Assembly: GCA_001567165.1 (NCBI GenBank)
Contig: LNFQ01000039.1
Location: 1 to 43,715, forward strand
Length of the DNA stretch: 43,715 nucleotides
Direction: 5' to 3'
Origin: Bacteroidetes bacterium OLB11
GTDB taxonomy: Bacteria; Bacteroidota; Bacteroidia; Chitinophagales; Chitinophagaceae
Within the stretch, counting starts at the first letter, position 1. The number at the start of each line of letters is the position of its first letter. This document shows, in pieces, positions 1-7,877 of this stretch. The position numbers were made by a program, and so were the translations under genes. The notes under the pieces were generated by a model. That model had not been told where the DNA came from. It saw only the letters and a program-made list of their open reading frames with translations, and searched no databases.

Positions 1-286
1 TTTTTATCACTTCATTAGTAGGAGGTACAACCATTAAAGAGGTTAAAGCACCATGGTCAAGTCGCAGTTTAGCAGCTAAAGGAAGGGGTATTCCGTTGTT
101 TGCTTTTTGTGCAGCTGGGAACAATACTTTTTCTTCCATTTTTATATGCTTTAGCAAACCAATTCTAAATTGATGATAGCTGTCAAAGTCAATCTGGTCA
201 GGGTTTTGAGTTGCTTTATTTAACAATACCGATAAATGATGATGGTCTTTTGTAAAAAATTGGTATAATGGCTTATTAAATGGCAT
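1..286 (-). CDS. Hemerythrin (HHE) domain protein, 3' end cut by the window
   Basis: Reading the minus strand from an ATG at 286 gives an open frame of 95 codons that runs off the left edge, so the C-terminus is missing. The N-terminal part has the spacing of a hemerythrin-like four-helix bundle: FTKDHHHL near residue 12, LLKHIKMEEKVLFP around residues 45-58, and LDHGAL near residue 79. These His/Glu residues are the expected di-iron ligands. Such proteins bind O2 or NO or act in iron and redox repair; which one applies here cannot be told from the fragment. It is divergent from the mannosyltransferase gene at 877, and the mini-IS sits between them. The family is fairly certain, the exact role is not. 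Confidence 0.75.
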   Translation of the reverse strand, partial: MPFNKPLYQFFTKDHHHLSVLLNKATQNPDQIDFDSYHQFRIGLLKHIKMEEKVLFPAAQKANNGIPLPLAAKLRLDHGALTSLMVVPPTNEVIK

Positions 287-393
287 AATTAGAAATTTTA
301 AATTCAAAATTAAATTGAATAAGAGGATTATCCTTGTTCAAAAAGGAACATTTCATTTTTCATTTTGTTTGAAGATTATTTTAATAATAAATT

Positions 394-414
394 CACTATT
401 GTCCGATAAAGATA
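394..414 (+). repeat. Left terminal inverted repeat of the mini-IS
   Basis: This 21-bp sequence is the exact reverse complement of 770-790. It is preceded directly by the 9-bp target duplication at 385-393. Complementarity stops at 415, which fixes the inner end of the repeat. Confidence 0.9.
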
Positions 415-422
415 AAAAAAGC

Positions 423-447
423 GAGCCATAATTTGTAATTATGGCTC
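423..447. terminator. Stem-loop just inside the left IS end
   Basis: GAGCCATAAT (423-432) pairs perfectly with ATTATGGCTC (438-447) around a 5-nt loop. A run of seven A at 414-420 lies to the left, so on the minus strand this resembles a rho-independent terminator. On the plus strand it lies between the IS end and the transposase-remnant start at 482. Stem-loops at this place are common in insertion sequences, where they reduce transcription reading into the transposase gene. Confidence 0.6.
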
Positions 448-481
448 AAAATATATAGTTTGTTTTTGCACAACTAACTAT

Positions 482-700
482 ATGAATAAAAGTACAAATA
501 ATTTTGGTAATTCCGTTTTCGGACAGCTGATTACTGTTATTCAAAGAAAAACTAAAAAAAGACAATGGGCTTTTGCAAATCTTTGTTCTTTGATAAGAAT
601 CCATTTATTTAGCTATATTAACTTAAAATCGTTCTTAATAAACCCTCAAAAACACTATGAAATTACCACAAACAATCAACCTCTATTATTTTCAGGGTAA
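482..700 (+). pseudogene. Internally deleted IS4-type (DUF4372-like) transposase remnant, 72 aa
   Basis: The start MNKSTNNFGNSVFGQLI resembles the N-terminus of Bacteroidota IS4-type transposases carrying the DUF4372 domain. From about residue 25 on, WAFANLCSLIRIHLFSYINL resembles the C-terminal end of the same transposases. The central part with the DDE catalytic domain is absent, but the junction keeps the reading frame. The product cannot catalyse transposition. It might be expressed as a small chimeric peptide, and the two retained ends may simply be the sequences needed in cis. The family assignment comes from remembered sequence patterns, so it is moderately certain; the deletion interpretation follows from the size and the intact element ends. 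Confidence 0.65.
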
Positions 701-769
701 CCTGCTTTTGTTTTTAAAGCAATAATACACACATAATCATTGAAAATCAATAGTAAAAATTTTATTCCG

Positions 770-790
770 TATCTTTATCGGACAATAGTG
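770..790 (-). repeat. Right terminal inverted repeat of the mini-IS
   Basis: Exact reverse complement of 394-414. It is followed directly by the second copy of the 9-bp target duplication at 791-799. Confidence 0.9.
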
Positions 791-839
791 TAATAAATTA
801 TACTTTTTTATTTAAACTATTCGATTTTAATTTTTTTAA

Positions 840-872
840 TTTGCCAATCTGAAAAAATTAAATTTAAATTTG
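840..872 (+). promoter_or_regulatory. Bacteroidota-type promoter of the mannosyltransferase gene
   Basis: TTTG at 840-843 is followed after 21 bp by TAAATTTG at 865-872, a perfect match to the Bacteroidota -33 TTTG / -7 TAnnTTTG pattern. The predicted transcript start lies about 5 nt after the -7 box, near 877, which coincides with the probable start codon region. The mRNA may therefore be leaderless. The promoter lies wholly downstream of the mini-IS target duplication, so the insertion left it intact. Confidence 0.55.
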
Positions 873-876
873 CCCT

Positions 877-1585
877 CTGAAAAAAAATTGTTATTATACC
901 AACTTATAATGAAATTGAGAATATCGAAAAAATAATTCGTAAGGTATTCTCTTTGCCTGGAGATTTTCACATTCTTATCATTGACGATGGCTCTCCTGAT
1001 GGGACAGGAAAGAAAGTAATAACACTTCAAAATGAATTTTCAGAAAAATTATTTATCATTGAACGAAATGGAAAACAAGGCTTGGGAACTGCATATATAG
1101 CGGGTTTTAAGTGGAGCATTGCACATGAATATGATTATATTTTTGAAATGGATGCTGACTTTTCACATAATCCAGATGATTTGCTACGACTATATCATGC
1201 GGTGCATGAAGATGGATATGATGTGAGTGTGGGTTCACGATATGTTCAAGGGGGGAAAGTAGAAAATTGGCCACTTGAAAGGATCTTAATTTCGAGAGGA
1301 GGATCGGCTTATGCTCGTTTCATTACATGGATGCCGATTAAGGATTGTACTGCCGGTTATATTTGCTATAAAAGAAATGTTTTAGAATCGATTAATTTAG
1401 ATGATGTAAAATATATTGGATATGCTTTTCAAATCGAAATGAAATATAAAGCATGGCGAAAAGGATTTAAAATAAAAGAAATTCCAATTACGTTTATTGA
1501 CAGAAAAGAAGGTCAATCAAAAATGACCAAAGGAATAGTGAAAGAAGCAATTATGGGTGTTTGGAAAATGAGATTTCAATCTTAG
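877..1585 (+). CDS. Polyprenol-phosphate mannosyltransferase (DPM1-like GT2), start region frameshifted
   Basis: GT2 glycosyltransferase that moves mannose (or another sugar) from a nucleotide sugar to a polyprenyl phosphate at the inner membrane, providing lipid-linked sugar for envelope glycans. The frame reads KKIVIIPTYNEIEN, then LIIDDGSPDGTG, EMDADFSHNP (metal-binding DxD) and GSRYVQGG, all typical of DPM1-type enzymes; there is no C-terminal membrane domain. The conserved N-terminus is in frame only from 881 on, directly after a TGA at 878-880, and no ATG precedes it. If the run of eight A at 880-887 is one too long, CTG at 877 (or a misread ATG) opens a 235-residue protein. Unaided gene callers would start at TTG 953 and lose the IPTYNE motif. 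The gene converges on the hexomutase gene with a 3-bp gap. Confidence 0.82.
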
Positions 1586-1588
1586 CGA

Positions 1589-2992
1589 TTAAACACCTAA
1601 GGTTTTTCTCACTTCTGCCAAAATATCATTCACTTCATCCAGCGTATTTCCTTCGGCATAAATTCTTAGCAAAGGTTCTGTACCAGAGGCTCTCACCATT
1701 GTCCAACAATCATTTGGTAATTCATATTTAAATCCATCAATTAAATTTGTATTGATTACCTTATATTTTCCAAACTCCCTAATACCGGATTGGCATTTCT
1801 GAATAGCTTGCTGCTTGAGTGATTCCGTCAAATGTAGGTCTGCTCTTTCATAAAAAAATTCACCTACCTCTTTATAAAGTTCTTGACATAATTCTTTCAA
1901 TGATTTTTTGGTTTGATTCATAAATTCATAAATGACTAAACCATCATAAATTCCATCTCTTTCTGGGATATGCCCTTTCACACTGATTCCGCCACTCTCC
2001 TCACCTCCAACAAGCACATCATCTTGCATCATAATTTCACTGATATATTTAAACCCAATTGGAGTTACAATACAAGGTAACTGATATTTTTCACAAAGTT
2101 TATTAACTCTTAAAGTGGTGGAAGCCGCAATTGCCACTTTTCCACTCATTTTTTTATATTGATGAAGGTATAAAGTTAATAGCAAAATGATATGATGCGA
2201 ATCGACATATTTTCCATCTTCATCATACAAAGCAATACGGTCGGCATCTCCATCATTTGCTAAGCCAAACTTCAGCTCCGGTGTTGATTTGATTGTATTT
2301 GAAAGTTGTAAAAGATTTTTATGCAAAGGCTCAGGTGATGTACCATTGAAAGAAGAATTGACTTCACAATGAAGATGAACTGCATTCGGAAATAGTTTTT
2401 TCATTACATTTTGACCAGCACCATACATGGCATCATAAGCCATTTTGAAAGGTGAATTATTCAAGGCTGCTATATCAAATTTTTGTTTTAAATATTCGAC
2501 ATAATCATTTTCAAAATCAACATATTTTAGCAAGCCGATTTTTTCAAATTCACTCAAATCACCATTGATATCCACTTCATGATCAGGAATGAGATTTTCT
2601 ACTTCGGAAATGTGTGCAGGCGAACTAGGCCCTCCATGAGCTCCTTTTAATTTATAACCATTATATGATGGAGGATTATGGCTTGCAGTAATAACAATCC
2701 CTTGATCGCATTTGTATTGCAATACAGCATAGGAAATCATTGGAGTACTGACAAATCCTTTGTGAGTATAAACTTTTATACCAGCAGAACATAAAATTTT
2801 GATAGCCGTATGAGTAAAAAGTTCACCTGCAAAACGACAATCATAACCAATCACAATGGATGGATTTTCGGTTTTTAAGCTTAACCATTTTGCTACTGCA
2901 ACAGTTACTCTTGCTACATTTTGAACTGTATATTCTTGTGCTATAATTGCTCTCCAGCCATCGGTTCCAAATTTTATTTTTAACATATTCAT
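1589..2992 (-). CDS. Phosphoglucomutase/phosphomannomutase family protein
   Basis: Cytoplasmic alpha-D-phosphohexomutase of 467 residues, interconverting hexose 1- and 6-phosphates for nucleotide-sugar synthesis. The N-terminal KFGTDGWRAII is the family opening. TASHNP contains the phospho-acceptor Ser at about 104, DGDADR at 247-252 is the Mg-binding loop, GGEESGG near residue 330 is the sugar-binding loop, and RASGTEPLLRIY near the C-terminus is the phosphate-binding loop. All four active-site elements are present. The sequence alone does not decide between glucose, mannose and glucosamine substrates. Translation may begin at Met1 or Met3. It lies tail-to-tail with the mannosyltransferase gene, which fits a shared role in sugar activation. 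Confidence 0.9.
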   Translation of the reverse strand: MNMLKIKFGTDGWRAIIAQEYTVQNVARVTVAVAKWLSLKTENPSIVIGYDCRFAGELFTHTAIKILCSAGIKVYTHKGFVSTPMISYAVLQYKCDQGIVITASHNPPSYNGYKLKGAHGGPSSPAHISEVENLIPDHEVDINGDLSEFEKIGLLKYVDFENDYVEYLKQKFDIAALNNSPFKMAYDAMYGAGQNVMKKLFPNAVHLHCEVNSSFNGTSPEPLHKNLLQLSNTIKSTPELKFGLANDGDADRIALYDEDGKYVDSHHIILLLTLYLHQYKKMSGKVAIAASTTLRVNKLCEKYQLPCIVTPIGFKYISEIMMQDDVLVGGEESGGISVKGHIPERDGIYDGLVIYEFMNQTKKSLKELCQELYKEVGEFFYERADLHLTESLKQQAIQKCQSGIREFGKYKVINTNLIDGFKYELPNDCWTMVRASGTEPLLRIYAEGNTLDEVNDILAEVRKTLGV

Positions 2993-3056
2993 TGGTTTTA
3001 AAAAGAGCGTAAAGATAATAAATAATTAAAATTATCTTTTTTCATTTTATCCATAT

Positions 3057-3064
3057 TAATTTTG
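3057..3064 (+). promoter_or_regulatory. -7 box directly upstream of the PaiB-like gene
   Basis: TAATTTTG matches the Bacteroidota -7 consensus TAnnTTTG exactly and ends 4 nt before the ATG at 3069. Transcription would start at or next to the start codon. No TTG was found at the usual -33 distance, so the call rests on one box in AT-rich DNA. Confidence 0.35.
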
Positions 3065-3068
3065 ATTT

Positions 3069-3687
3069 ATGTTTATTCCCAAGCTTTATCGAAACAATAA
3101 TATGGATGAGGTGATTACTCATATTCAAAAAAATAACTTTGGAATCGTAGTCAGTCATAATAAAGATAATCGAATCATTGCTAGTCATATCCCGTTTGTC
3201 ATTAAAAAAATAAACAATCAAATTGTCTTAGAAACGCATATTTCCAAGTCAAATGAACAGTGGTATCATATTGAAACACTAAAAGAAGTATTGGTTATTT
3301 TTCAAGGTGAAAATTCCTATATTTCTTCATCTTGGTATGACCATATTAATGTTCCTACGTGGAATTACATTGTCACCCATTTGTATGGGAAAGTACGAAT
3401 TTTAAATCATGATGAAACCTATCATCATTTAAATGAATTGACACAATGGCATGAGCAATATGAAGCTCATGGTATTTCATTAAAATCGTTACCGGAAGAT
3501 TATATTCAAAAGGAAATGAAAGGACTGATGGCGTTTTGCAATTGATGTTCATGAGGTGCAAAGTGCATTTAAATTATCCCAAAATAGGGATAAAAAAAAT
3601 GTGGAAAATATTATTCATGAACTTCGAAAAAGAGGGGATGATTTTTCAGTAGCTATCGCTGATGCTATGATGAAATTGAATGCCTAA
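3069..3687 (+). CDS. PaiB-like FMN-binding split-barrel protein, frameshifted near residue 156
   Basis: Member of the PaiB family (FMN-binding split barrel, often annotated as a negative transcriptional regulator). The N-terminus MFIPKLYRNNNMDEVITHI, the ASHIPF motif near residue 38 and WNYIVTHLYGKVRI near residue 99 are characteristic. The first frame stops at 3545 after MKGLMAFCN. One base later the family C-terminus continues as AIDVHEVQSAFKLSQNRD and ends in a TAA at 3685-3687. Removing one T from the TTTT at about 3533-3536 joins the two parts into a normal 205-residue protein. The break is most likely a homopolymer length error. The start is an ATG 4 nt after a -7 box. The physiological role is uncertain. 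Confidence 0.82.
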
Positions 3688-3766
3688 ATTGATTAAAATG
3701 AACTTATTCATAAGAAGATTTGACTAAATAATTGTTTTGATATATCTTTCGCAAAAATATATAATT

Positions 3767-4378
3767 ATGGCTGATAATATCACTTTAGAAAATGTTCGAT
3801 TTTTGTACATCATTGATGACGATCCAGTACAAACAGAGATGATTAAAGATTATGTAGGCGAGCGATATGTCTTTTCTTTAAAAACCTATGAAGATGGCGA
3901 ATCTGCTATGTCTGACATTGAAACTAACAAACCAGAAATTATTATTTTAGACTATCATTTGAGTAGCTCTAATCCAAAAGCAAAAAATGGAATTGAAATT
4001 TTAAAAGAAATTCTAAAAATAAGTCCCGACACAAAAGTAATCATGTTTTCAGGTCAAGACAATATCAATATTGCTCTAGAAAGCATGAGAAATGGGGCTT
4101 ATGATTATATCATCAAAGGTGAAACGGCTTTTAATAAAATCGAAAATACGATTAACCGTCTTGGAGAAATGCACAAATTGAAATCAATCAATATTGCACA
4201 AAAAAGAACAATTACTTTATTGGTTGTATTTTTAGTTATTGCGATTACAGCGGCAGTTTTATACTTTTATTTTGGTGCTCCCTTTTTGAAAAAAGGAAAT
4301 GTAATTTTTTATTTTAGGATTTGGATTCTGCCTCTCACGTCAGCTCCATATCTAACGCTATTTTCAAGTAGTGAATAG
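3767..4378 (+). CDS. Receiver-domain protein with a C-terminal membrane helix
   Basis: The first ~125 residues from the ATG at 3767 form a CheY-like receiver: acidic pair DDD at 17-19, phospho-acceptor Asp at about 62 in IILDYHL, Ser at 95 in MFSGQ, and Lys at 117 in YIIKGE. A short linker leads to a hydrophobic segment at about 150-170 (ITLLVVFLVIAITAAVLYF). There is no DNA-binding or enzymatic output domain. After the helix the frame runs 26 residues into the 3' end of the convergent anti-sigma gene. Shortening the A6 run near 4290 by one would end the protein at a TAA (4302-4304), 5 bp before the neighbouring stop, giving 178 residues; I favour that. An upstream TTG start at 3737 is less likely than MADN at 3767. 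Confidence 0.75.
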   Translation: MADNITLENVRFLYIIDDDPVQTEMIKDYVGERYVFSLKTYEDGESAMSDIETNKPEIIILDYHLSSSNPKAKNGIEILKEILKISPDTKVIMFSGQDNINIALESMRNGAYDYIIKGETAFNKIENTINRLGEMHKLKSINIAQKRTITLLVVFLVIAITAAVLYFYFGAPFLKKGNVIFYFRIWILPLTSAPYLTLFSSSE

Positions 4379-5450
4379 TAATGCAAAGCCTTAGTGATGT
4401 TTTCGCTTTTTTCATAAGCAATCGCTAAATTGTAAATGATATCTTCCCATTCATTCCCTTTCGCTGTTTTTTAATGAATTTTTCAAAATAAAAAATACTT
4501 TGTTTATAGTTTTGATTATTCAAATATTGCAACCCTAATTCATAATCAGAAGTTTCATTTGGCTGGGCATAATTAGCACCTGCTTTTTTATTGAGAGATG
4601 CAATTGGTGGTTGATTTGGACTGTCGGCAATCACAGTTTCTTTCGCTTTTTTTCGTTCAAGAGATTCAACTCTTTCATCTTCTTGTCTTTTGAATTGTTC
4701 TTTGCTCTGCACTTGATCTATATTTCTTTCTGCTTGCTTTGGAACTGGTAACTGAACTGCCGGTGCAGCTGCTATTTCTGCGGGTTCTTCAATGGATGGA
4801 TTTGCATGATTATCGTGTTGGATATTTTCTTTAATCCTATCATCTGAATTTTTTGCTTTTTTTAAATTAATATTACTCGGCAGTTTTTCCTTATCTTGTT
4901 TCTTTTCTTCCAAAGGCAATGTATTGTCTTCATCTGTTTTGATTTGGCGATTTTCAATTTGTTGATTTTCGTATTTTGATGTTGTTGTCTGACTTAGGCT
5001 TTCATCAACATTCATACTTATTTCAGTTTGAGTAGGAGAAATAAAATGATTGTAAAATGAATAAGCCCCAAATGAAAATAAAAGTAATAAAGAAGCAGCA
5101 ACTAATAAACGATAAAATGTTTTTCTACTAATTTCAAAGTCCCCAACTTGTTCGGTTTCTTGATTTTTTTTAAAAGGTATATTTGCTGCTACGGGTTTTT
5201 GTTCAGTTATGAGAATTGGGGGAATTAATTTTTGATGAAGTTCATTTTTGATAGATTTCAAATCAACCTCAAGCCTAGTCGTATCTTCCTCTAAAAGGGC
5301 ATCCAAAGCATCATTACACATTTGACATTCGTTCAAATGCATTTCCACCAAATACACTTCAGACTTTTCTAAACGTTGCTGAATATATTCGATCAATTGC
5401 TTTTTAGATAAGCATTGACTTTGAGAAAATATGTTGGAAAAGTTATTCAT
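4309..5450 (-). CDS. Membrane anti-sigma factor with zinc-finger and TPR-like C-terminus, frameshifted
   Basis: Probable anti-sigma partner of the ECF sigma factor encoded 2 bp upstream. The N-terminal ~55 residues contain HLNECQMC (His38, Cys42, Cys45), the zinc-binding anti-sigma signature. One transmembrane helix spans about 113-132 (RLLVAASLLLLFSFGAYSF). A long Gln/Glu/Lys-rich periplasmic linker follows, then TPR-like sequence (LGLQYLNNQNYKQSIFYFEKF). The first frame stops at 4425. With one A added to the A6 run near 4470 the TPR continues (AIAYEKSENITKALHYYSLL) to a TAA at 4309-4311, for 380 residues. The stop then falls 5 bp from the likely end of the convergent receiver gene. The ligand that releases the sigma factor is unknown. 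Confidence 0.78.
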
Positions 5451-5452
5451 AA

Positions 5453-6076
5453 TTAATTCATATTGCTCATTATAATTTTAAGATTTCGTTTTCCATTTTG
5501 GATATTGCTTTTCACTTGCATAAAGCTATAGCCTGTTAATTCCATGATTTCTTGGTAAGTCTTTTTTTGTATATAAAAAAGGAGAATACACTGCTTTTGT
5601 TCTTCATTCAGTTTTTCGATCGCTTTTTCCAAATTTTCATACATTTTTTCTTTTTCAGTAATAGGATGCAAATAGTCTTCCGATTCCATAATTTCATCTC
5701 TAATAAAATCAACAGATTTTACGAAATGATTATTACTCCTCATTTCCATAAAACAGTGATTTTGGGCTACCCTATAAATCCAAGCCCTAAAAATGCGAAT
5801 TTCATGCTTTCCAATTTCCATGAAAAATTTTTCAAAAATTTGCATGGTAGCATCTTTTGCTTTCTCTACATCCTTTAAATACTTCAAGCAAACCCCATAA
5901 ACAAGGTGTGCATATCGATCATACAAGACACTAAATGCATCTGCATCCTTTTTCTTTTTATACAAAAGAATTAATTCTTCATCATTAAGATTTTTCAAAA
6001 TTTTGGATTCACTGCAATCTGTATCGAATGTTATGCAATTGTATGATTTTTTTATAAAAAAATTAGTATGATTCAT
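5453..6076 (-). CDS. ECF-type sigma-70 factor
   Basis: Extracytoplasmic-function sigma factor of 207 residues. Region 2 is seen in FSVLYDRYAHLVYGVCLKYL and AKDATMQIFEKFF, with RIFRAWIYRVAQNHC as region 2.3/2.4. Region 4 is seen in LNEEQKQCILLFYIQKKTYQEI followed by the helix-turn-helix TGYSFMQVKSNIQNGKRNL. I prefer the ATG at 6076 over the TTG at 6091. It is transcribed just ahead of the membrane anti-sigma gene (2-bp gap) and 34 bp after the transglutaminase-like gene, so the three probably form one operon. By analogy, release from the membrane anti-sigma factor would redirect RNA polymerase to envelope-related targets; those targets are not identified here. Confidence 0.88.
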   Translation of the reverse strand: MNHTNFFIKKSYNCITFDTDCSESKILKNLNDEELILLYKKKKDADAFSVLYDRYAHLVYGVCLKYLKDVEKAKDATMQIFEKFFMEIGKHEIRIFRAWIYRVAQNHCFMEMRSNNHFVKSVDFIRDEIMESEDYLHPITEKEKMYENLEKAIEKLNEEQKQCILLFYIQKKTYQEIMELTGYSFMQVKSNIQNGKRNLKIIMSNMN

Positions 6077-6110
6077 CAAAAATTTATACAATTTTATGAT
6101 TAATGATTTT

Positions 6111-6986
6111 TCATTCTGATTGACGCAAAGTTAACAAAGTGTTGATATCATTCCATTCATTCTCTTTATCCAACTCTTGATAAACCAATAATAATGCTTC
6201 TAAGGTGTTGAAAAAAATCGATTGTGTTGACAATGGCAAAAATGCATGATTATCAACTTCAAATTGATATTTTTTCAAATAAACATCAATATCATTTTGC
6301 GTATAAATATCGCCAGTATTGGCATCTACATAAAATTGAATTTTAGCTTTCACTTTTTGATTCGATAAAATATATTCATCATAATTTTCGATATAGGCTA
6401 AAATATGTTGAGCTGGAATTTGAATGGCACAAACCGGGACATCCAACATTTCACACACGATTTGATAAATGGCTCCCAACGAATAAATATTTCCATGTTT
6501 TGATTCCAACACTTCATTAACAAAAAAATGGTTGGGGTTATTTTCCTCCAATGGTTTACCCAAAAATTTATTCATACTATACATCACTTTATTGATGATT
6601 GTCACCTGCTCTAAAGCTGTTAGATACTGGTTAAGCTCTAACCAACAATTTTGATGTAAACGATTTATTTCCTTATGAATTTTTTCAATATCTAAATTGA
6701 CAAAACGATATTGAGCAAGCAAAATCACGCCATCCAACAATTTAGGATGAGCTTGCAATAACCATGATTTTATTTTATCATACAAATCATTAAAATGAAC
6801 TTTATGAATGATGGCTTCAATGCGCTCTTGCACAGTGCTATCGAGATTATGCTCCCAAAAACTTTCTAAATTGGGAATAATATCTTTTCCAAAATGAATA
6901 ATTTTATTAGAAACCGTTTCAAAAATTTCCTTATCCGGGTCATCTAACAATTGAAAGAGAGCATTAATTTCTTTTGTGTCTTGCAT
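6111..6986 (-). CDS. SirB1/transglutaminase-like family protein
   Basis: A 291-residue protein of the SirB1-like transglutaminase-fold family. The central region carries LDGVILLAQYRF near residue 82, then YSMNKFLGKPLEENNP near 139 and HGNIYSLGAIYQIVCEMLDVPVCA near 165, the typical order for this family. PAQHILAYIENYDEY (about 192) contains the conserved His. A classical catalytic Cys is not obvious, so it may be an inactive scaffold. An ATG at 6986 opens the frame and it ends in TGA, one of the few TGA stops in the window that look genuine. It sits first in a probable operon with the ECF sigma and anti-sigma genes. No biochemical role can be inferred safely. Confidence 0.7.
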   Translation of the reverse strand: MQDTKEINALFQLLDDPDKEIFETVSNKIIHFGKDIIPNLESFWEHNLDSTVQERIEAIIHKVHFNDLYDKIKSWLLQAHPKLLDGVILLAQYRFVNLDIEKIHKEINRLHQNCWLELNQYLTALEQVTIINKVMYSMNKFLGKPLEENNPNHFFVNEVLESKHGNIYSLGAIYQIVCEMLDVPVCAIQIPAQHILAYIENYDEYILSNQKVKAKIQFYVDANTGDIYTQNDIDVYLKKYQFEVDNHAFLPLSTQSIFFNTLEALLLVYQELDKENEWNDINTLLTLRQSE

Positions 6987-7154
6987 GTTCAGTTTAATAA
7001 AATCAATGGTTTTAATATTGAGTGGAAAAATAGGTATTTATTTTATATTTCGATTTTTTCTATATAATTTTTTAGCCACAATTGAAAGAATAAAAATATT
7101 CCCGATTGTATCAAAAAATTAAACGAAATTTGTCCCTTATATTTATTTATCAAG

Positions 7155-7865
7155 ATGTCTATATCTGTTACTCAATTAACGAAGCTATATGGTGAGCAAA
7201 CTGCAGTGAATGATATTTCATTCAACATTCAAAAAGGCGAAATCGTTGGTTTCTTAGGTCCGAATGGTGCAGGCAAATCCACAACAATGAAAATCATTAC
7301 CGGATATATTCCCTCTTCTAAAGGGAAAGCCTTTGTTTGTGAAAAAGAAGTCAGTGATAATCTCCATTTTATTCAACAAAAAATTGGTTATTTACCCGAA
7401 TCAAATCCTCTTTATTTTGAGATGTATGTTAGAGAATATCTTGAATTTCTTGCGAATGTCCATCAAATAAAAAATGTCCAACAACGCATCAATGAAGTGA
7501 TTGAACTGACTGGATTAAATAAAGAAGAAAAGAAAAAAATCGGTGCTCTTTCAAAAGGTTACAAACAAAGAGTTGGTTTGGCACAAGCGATTATTCACAA
7601 TCCAGAAGTATTAATTTTAGACGAGCCCACATCAGGATTAGACCCAAACCAAATAGTTGAAATCAGAGAGTTGATTAAAAATTTTGGAAAAGAAAAAACA
7701 GTTATTCTTTCCACGCATATCATGCAAGAAGTAGAAGCCATGTGTGACCGTGTGATTATTATCAACAAAGGTGCAATCGTTGCAGATAGTGAGATAAATG
7801 AATTACAGAAACAACACAATCAAATACCACTCGAACAAATTTTCAGAAACTTAACCCTCAACTAA
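7155..7865 (+). CDS. gldA: GldA-like ABC transporter ATP-binding protein (short form)
   Basis: ABC ATPase with Walker A GPNGAGKST at 35-43, a Q-loop in IGYLPESNPLYFEMYVREYL (the wording typical of GldA), signature LSKGYKQRVGLAQ near 135, Walker B VLILDEPTSGLDP near 155 and the H-loop STHIMQEVE near 185. GldA is the ATPase of the GldAFG transporter linked to gliding in Bacteroidota. At 236 residues it is about 60 shorter than usual GldA: the segment after GAIVADSEINELQK goes almost directly to the C-terminal LEQIFRNLT. No gldF or gldG lies nearby, so it may serve a related exporter. The next gene starts 12 bp downstream. Confidence 0.78.
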   Translation: MSISVTQLTKLYGEQTAVNDISFNIQKGEIVGFLGPNGAGKSTTMKIITGYIPSSKGKAFVCEKEVSDNLHFIQQKIGYLPESNPLYFEMYVREYLEFLANVHQIKNVQQRINEVIELTGLNKEEKKKIGALSKGYKQRVGLAQAIIHNPEVLILDEPTSGLDPNQIVEIRELIKNFGKEKTVILSTHIMQEVEAMCDRVIIINKGAIVADSEINELQKQHNQIPLEQIFRNLTLN

Positions 7866-7877
7866 AACTTCGCTCAT

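Larger units (their letters stand above)
385..799. mobile_element. 397-bp miniature IS4-type element with 9-bp target duplication
   Basis: Positions 394-414 and 770-790 are perfect 21-bp inverted repeats (outer end CACTATTGTCCGATAAAG). They are flanked immediately by the perfect 9-bp direct repeat TAATAAATT (385-393 and 791-799), which is the signature of transposition with target duplication. The 397-bp interior holds one small open frame (482-700) that looks like the N-terminus of an IS4-type transposase joined directly to its C-terminus. The element therefore appears to be an internal-deletion derivative that could move only with transposase supplied in trans. It lies in the divergent intergenic space between the hemerythrin and mannosyltransferase genes and breaks no gene. 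The perfect ends and duplication suggest recent insertion. Confidence 0.88.

Noticed and set aside
836..1030. Minus-strand 64-codon frame over the mannosyltransferase start
   Set aside because: It is antisense to the conserved IPTYNE and DDGSPDGT motifs and has no family resemblance.
3373..3561. Minus-strand frame opposite the PaiB-like gene
   Set aside because: Shadow of the real coding strand, which carries family motifs on both sides of the frameshift.
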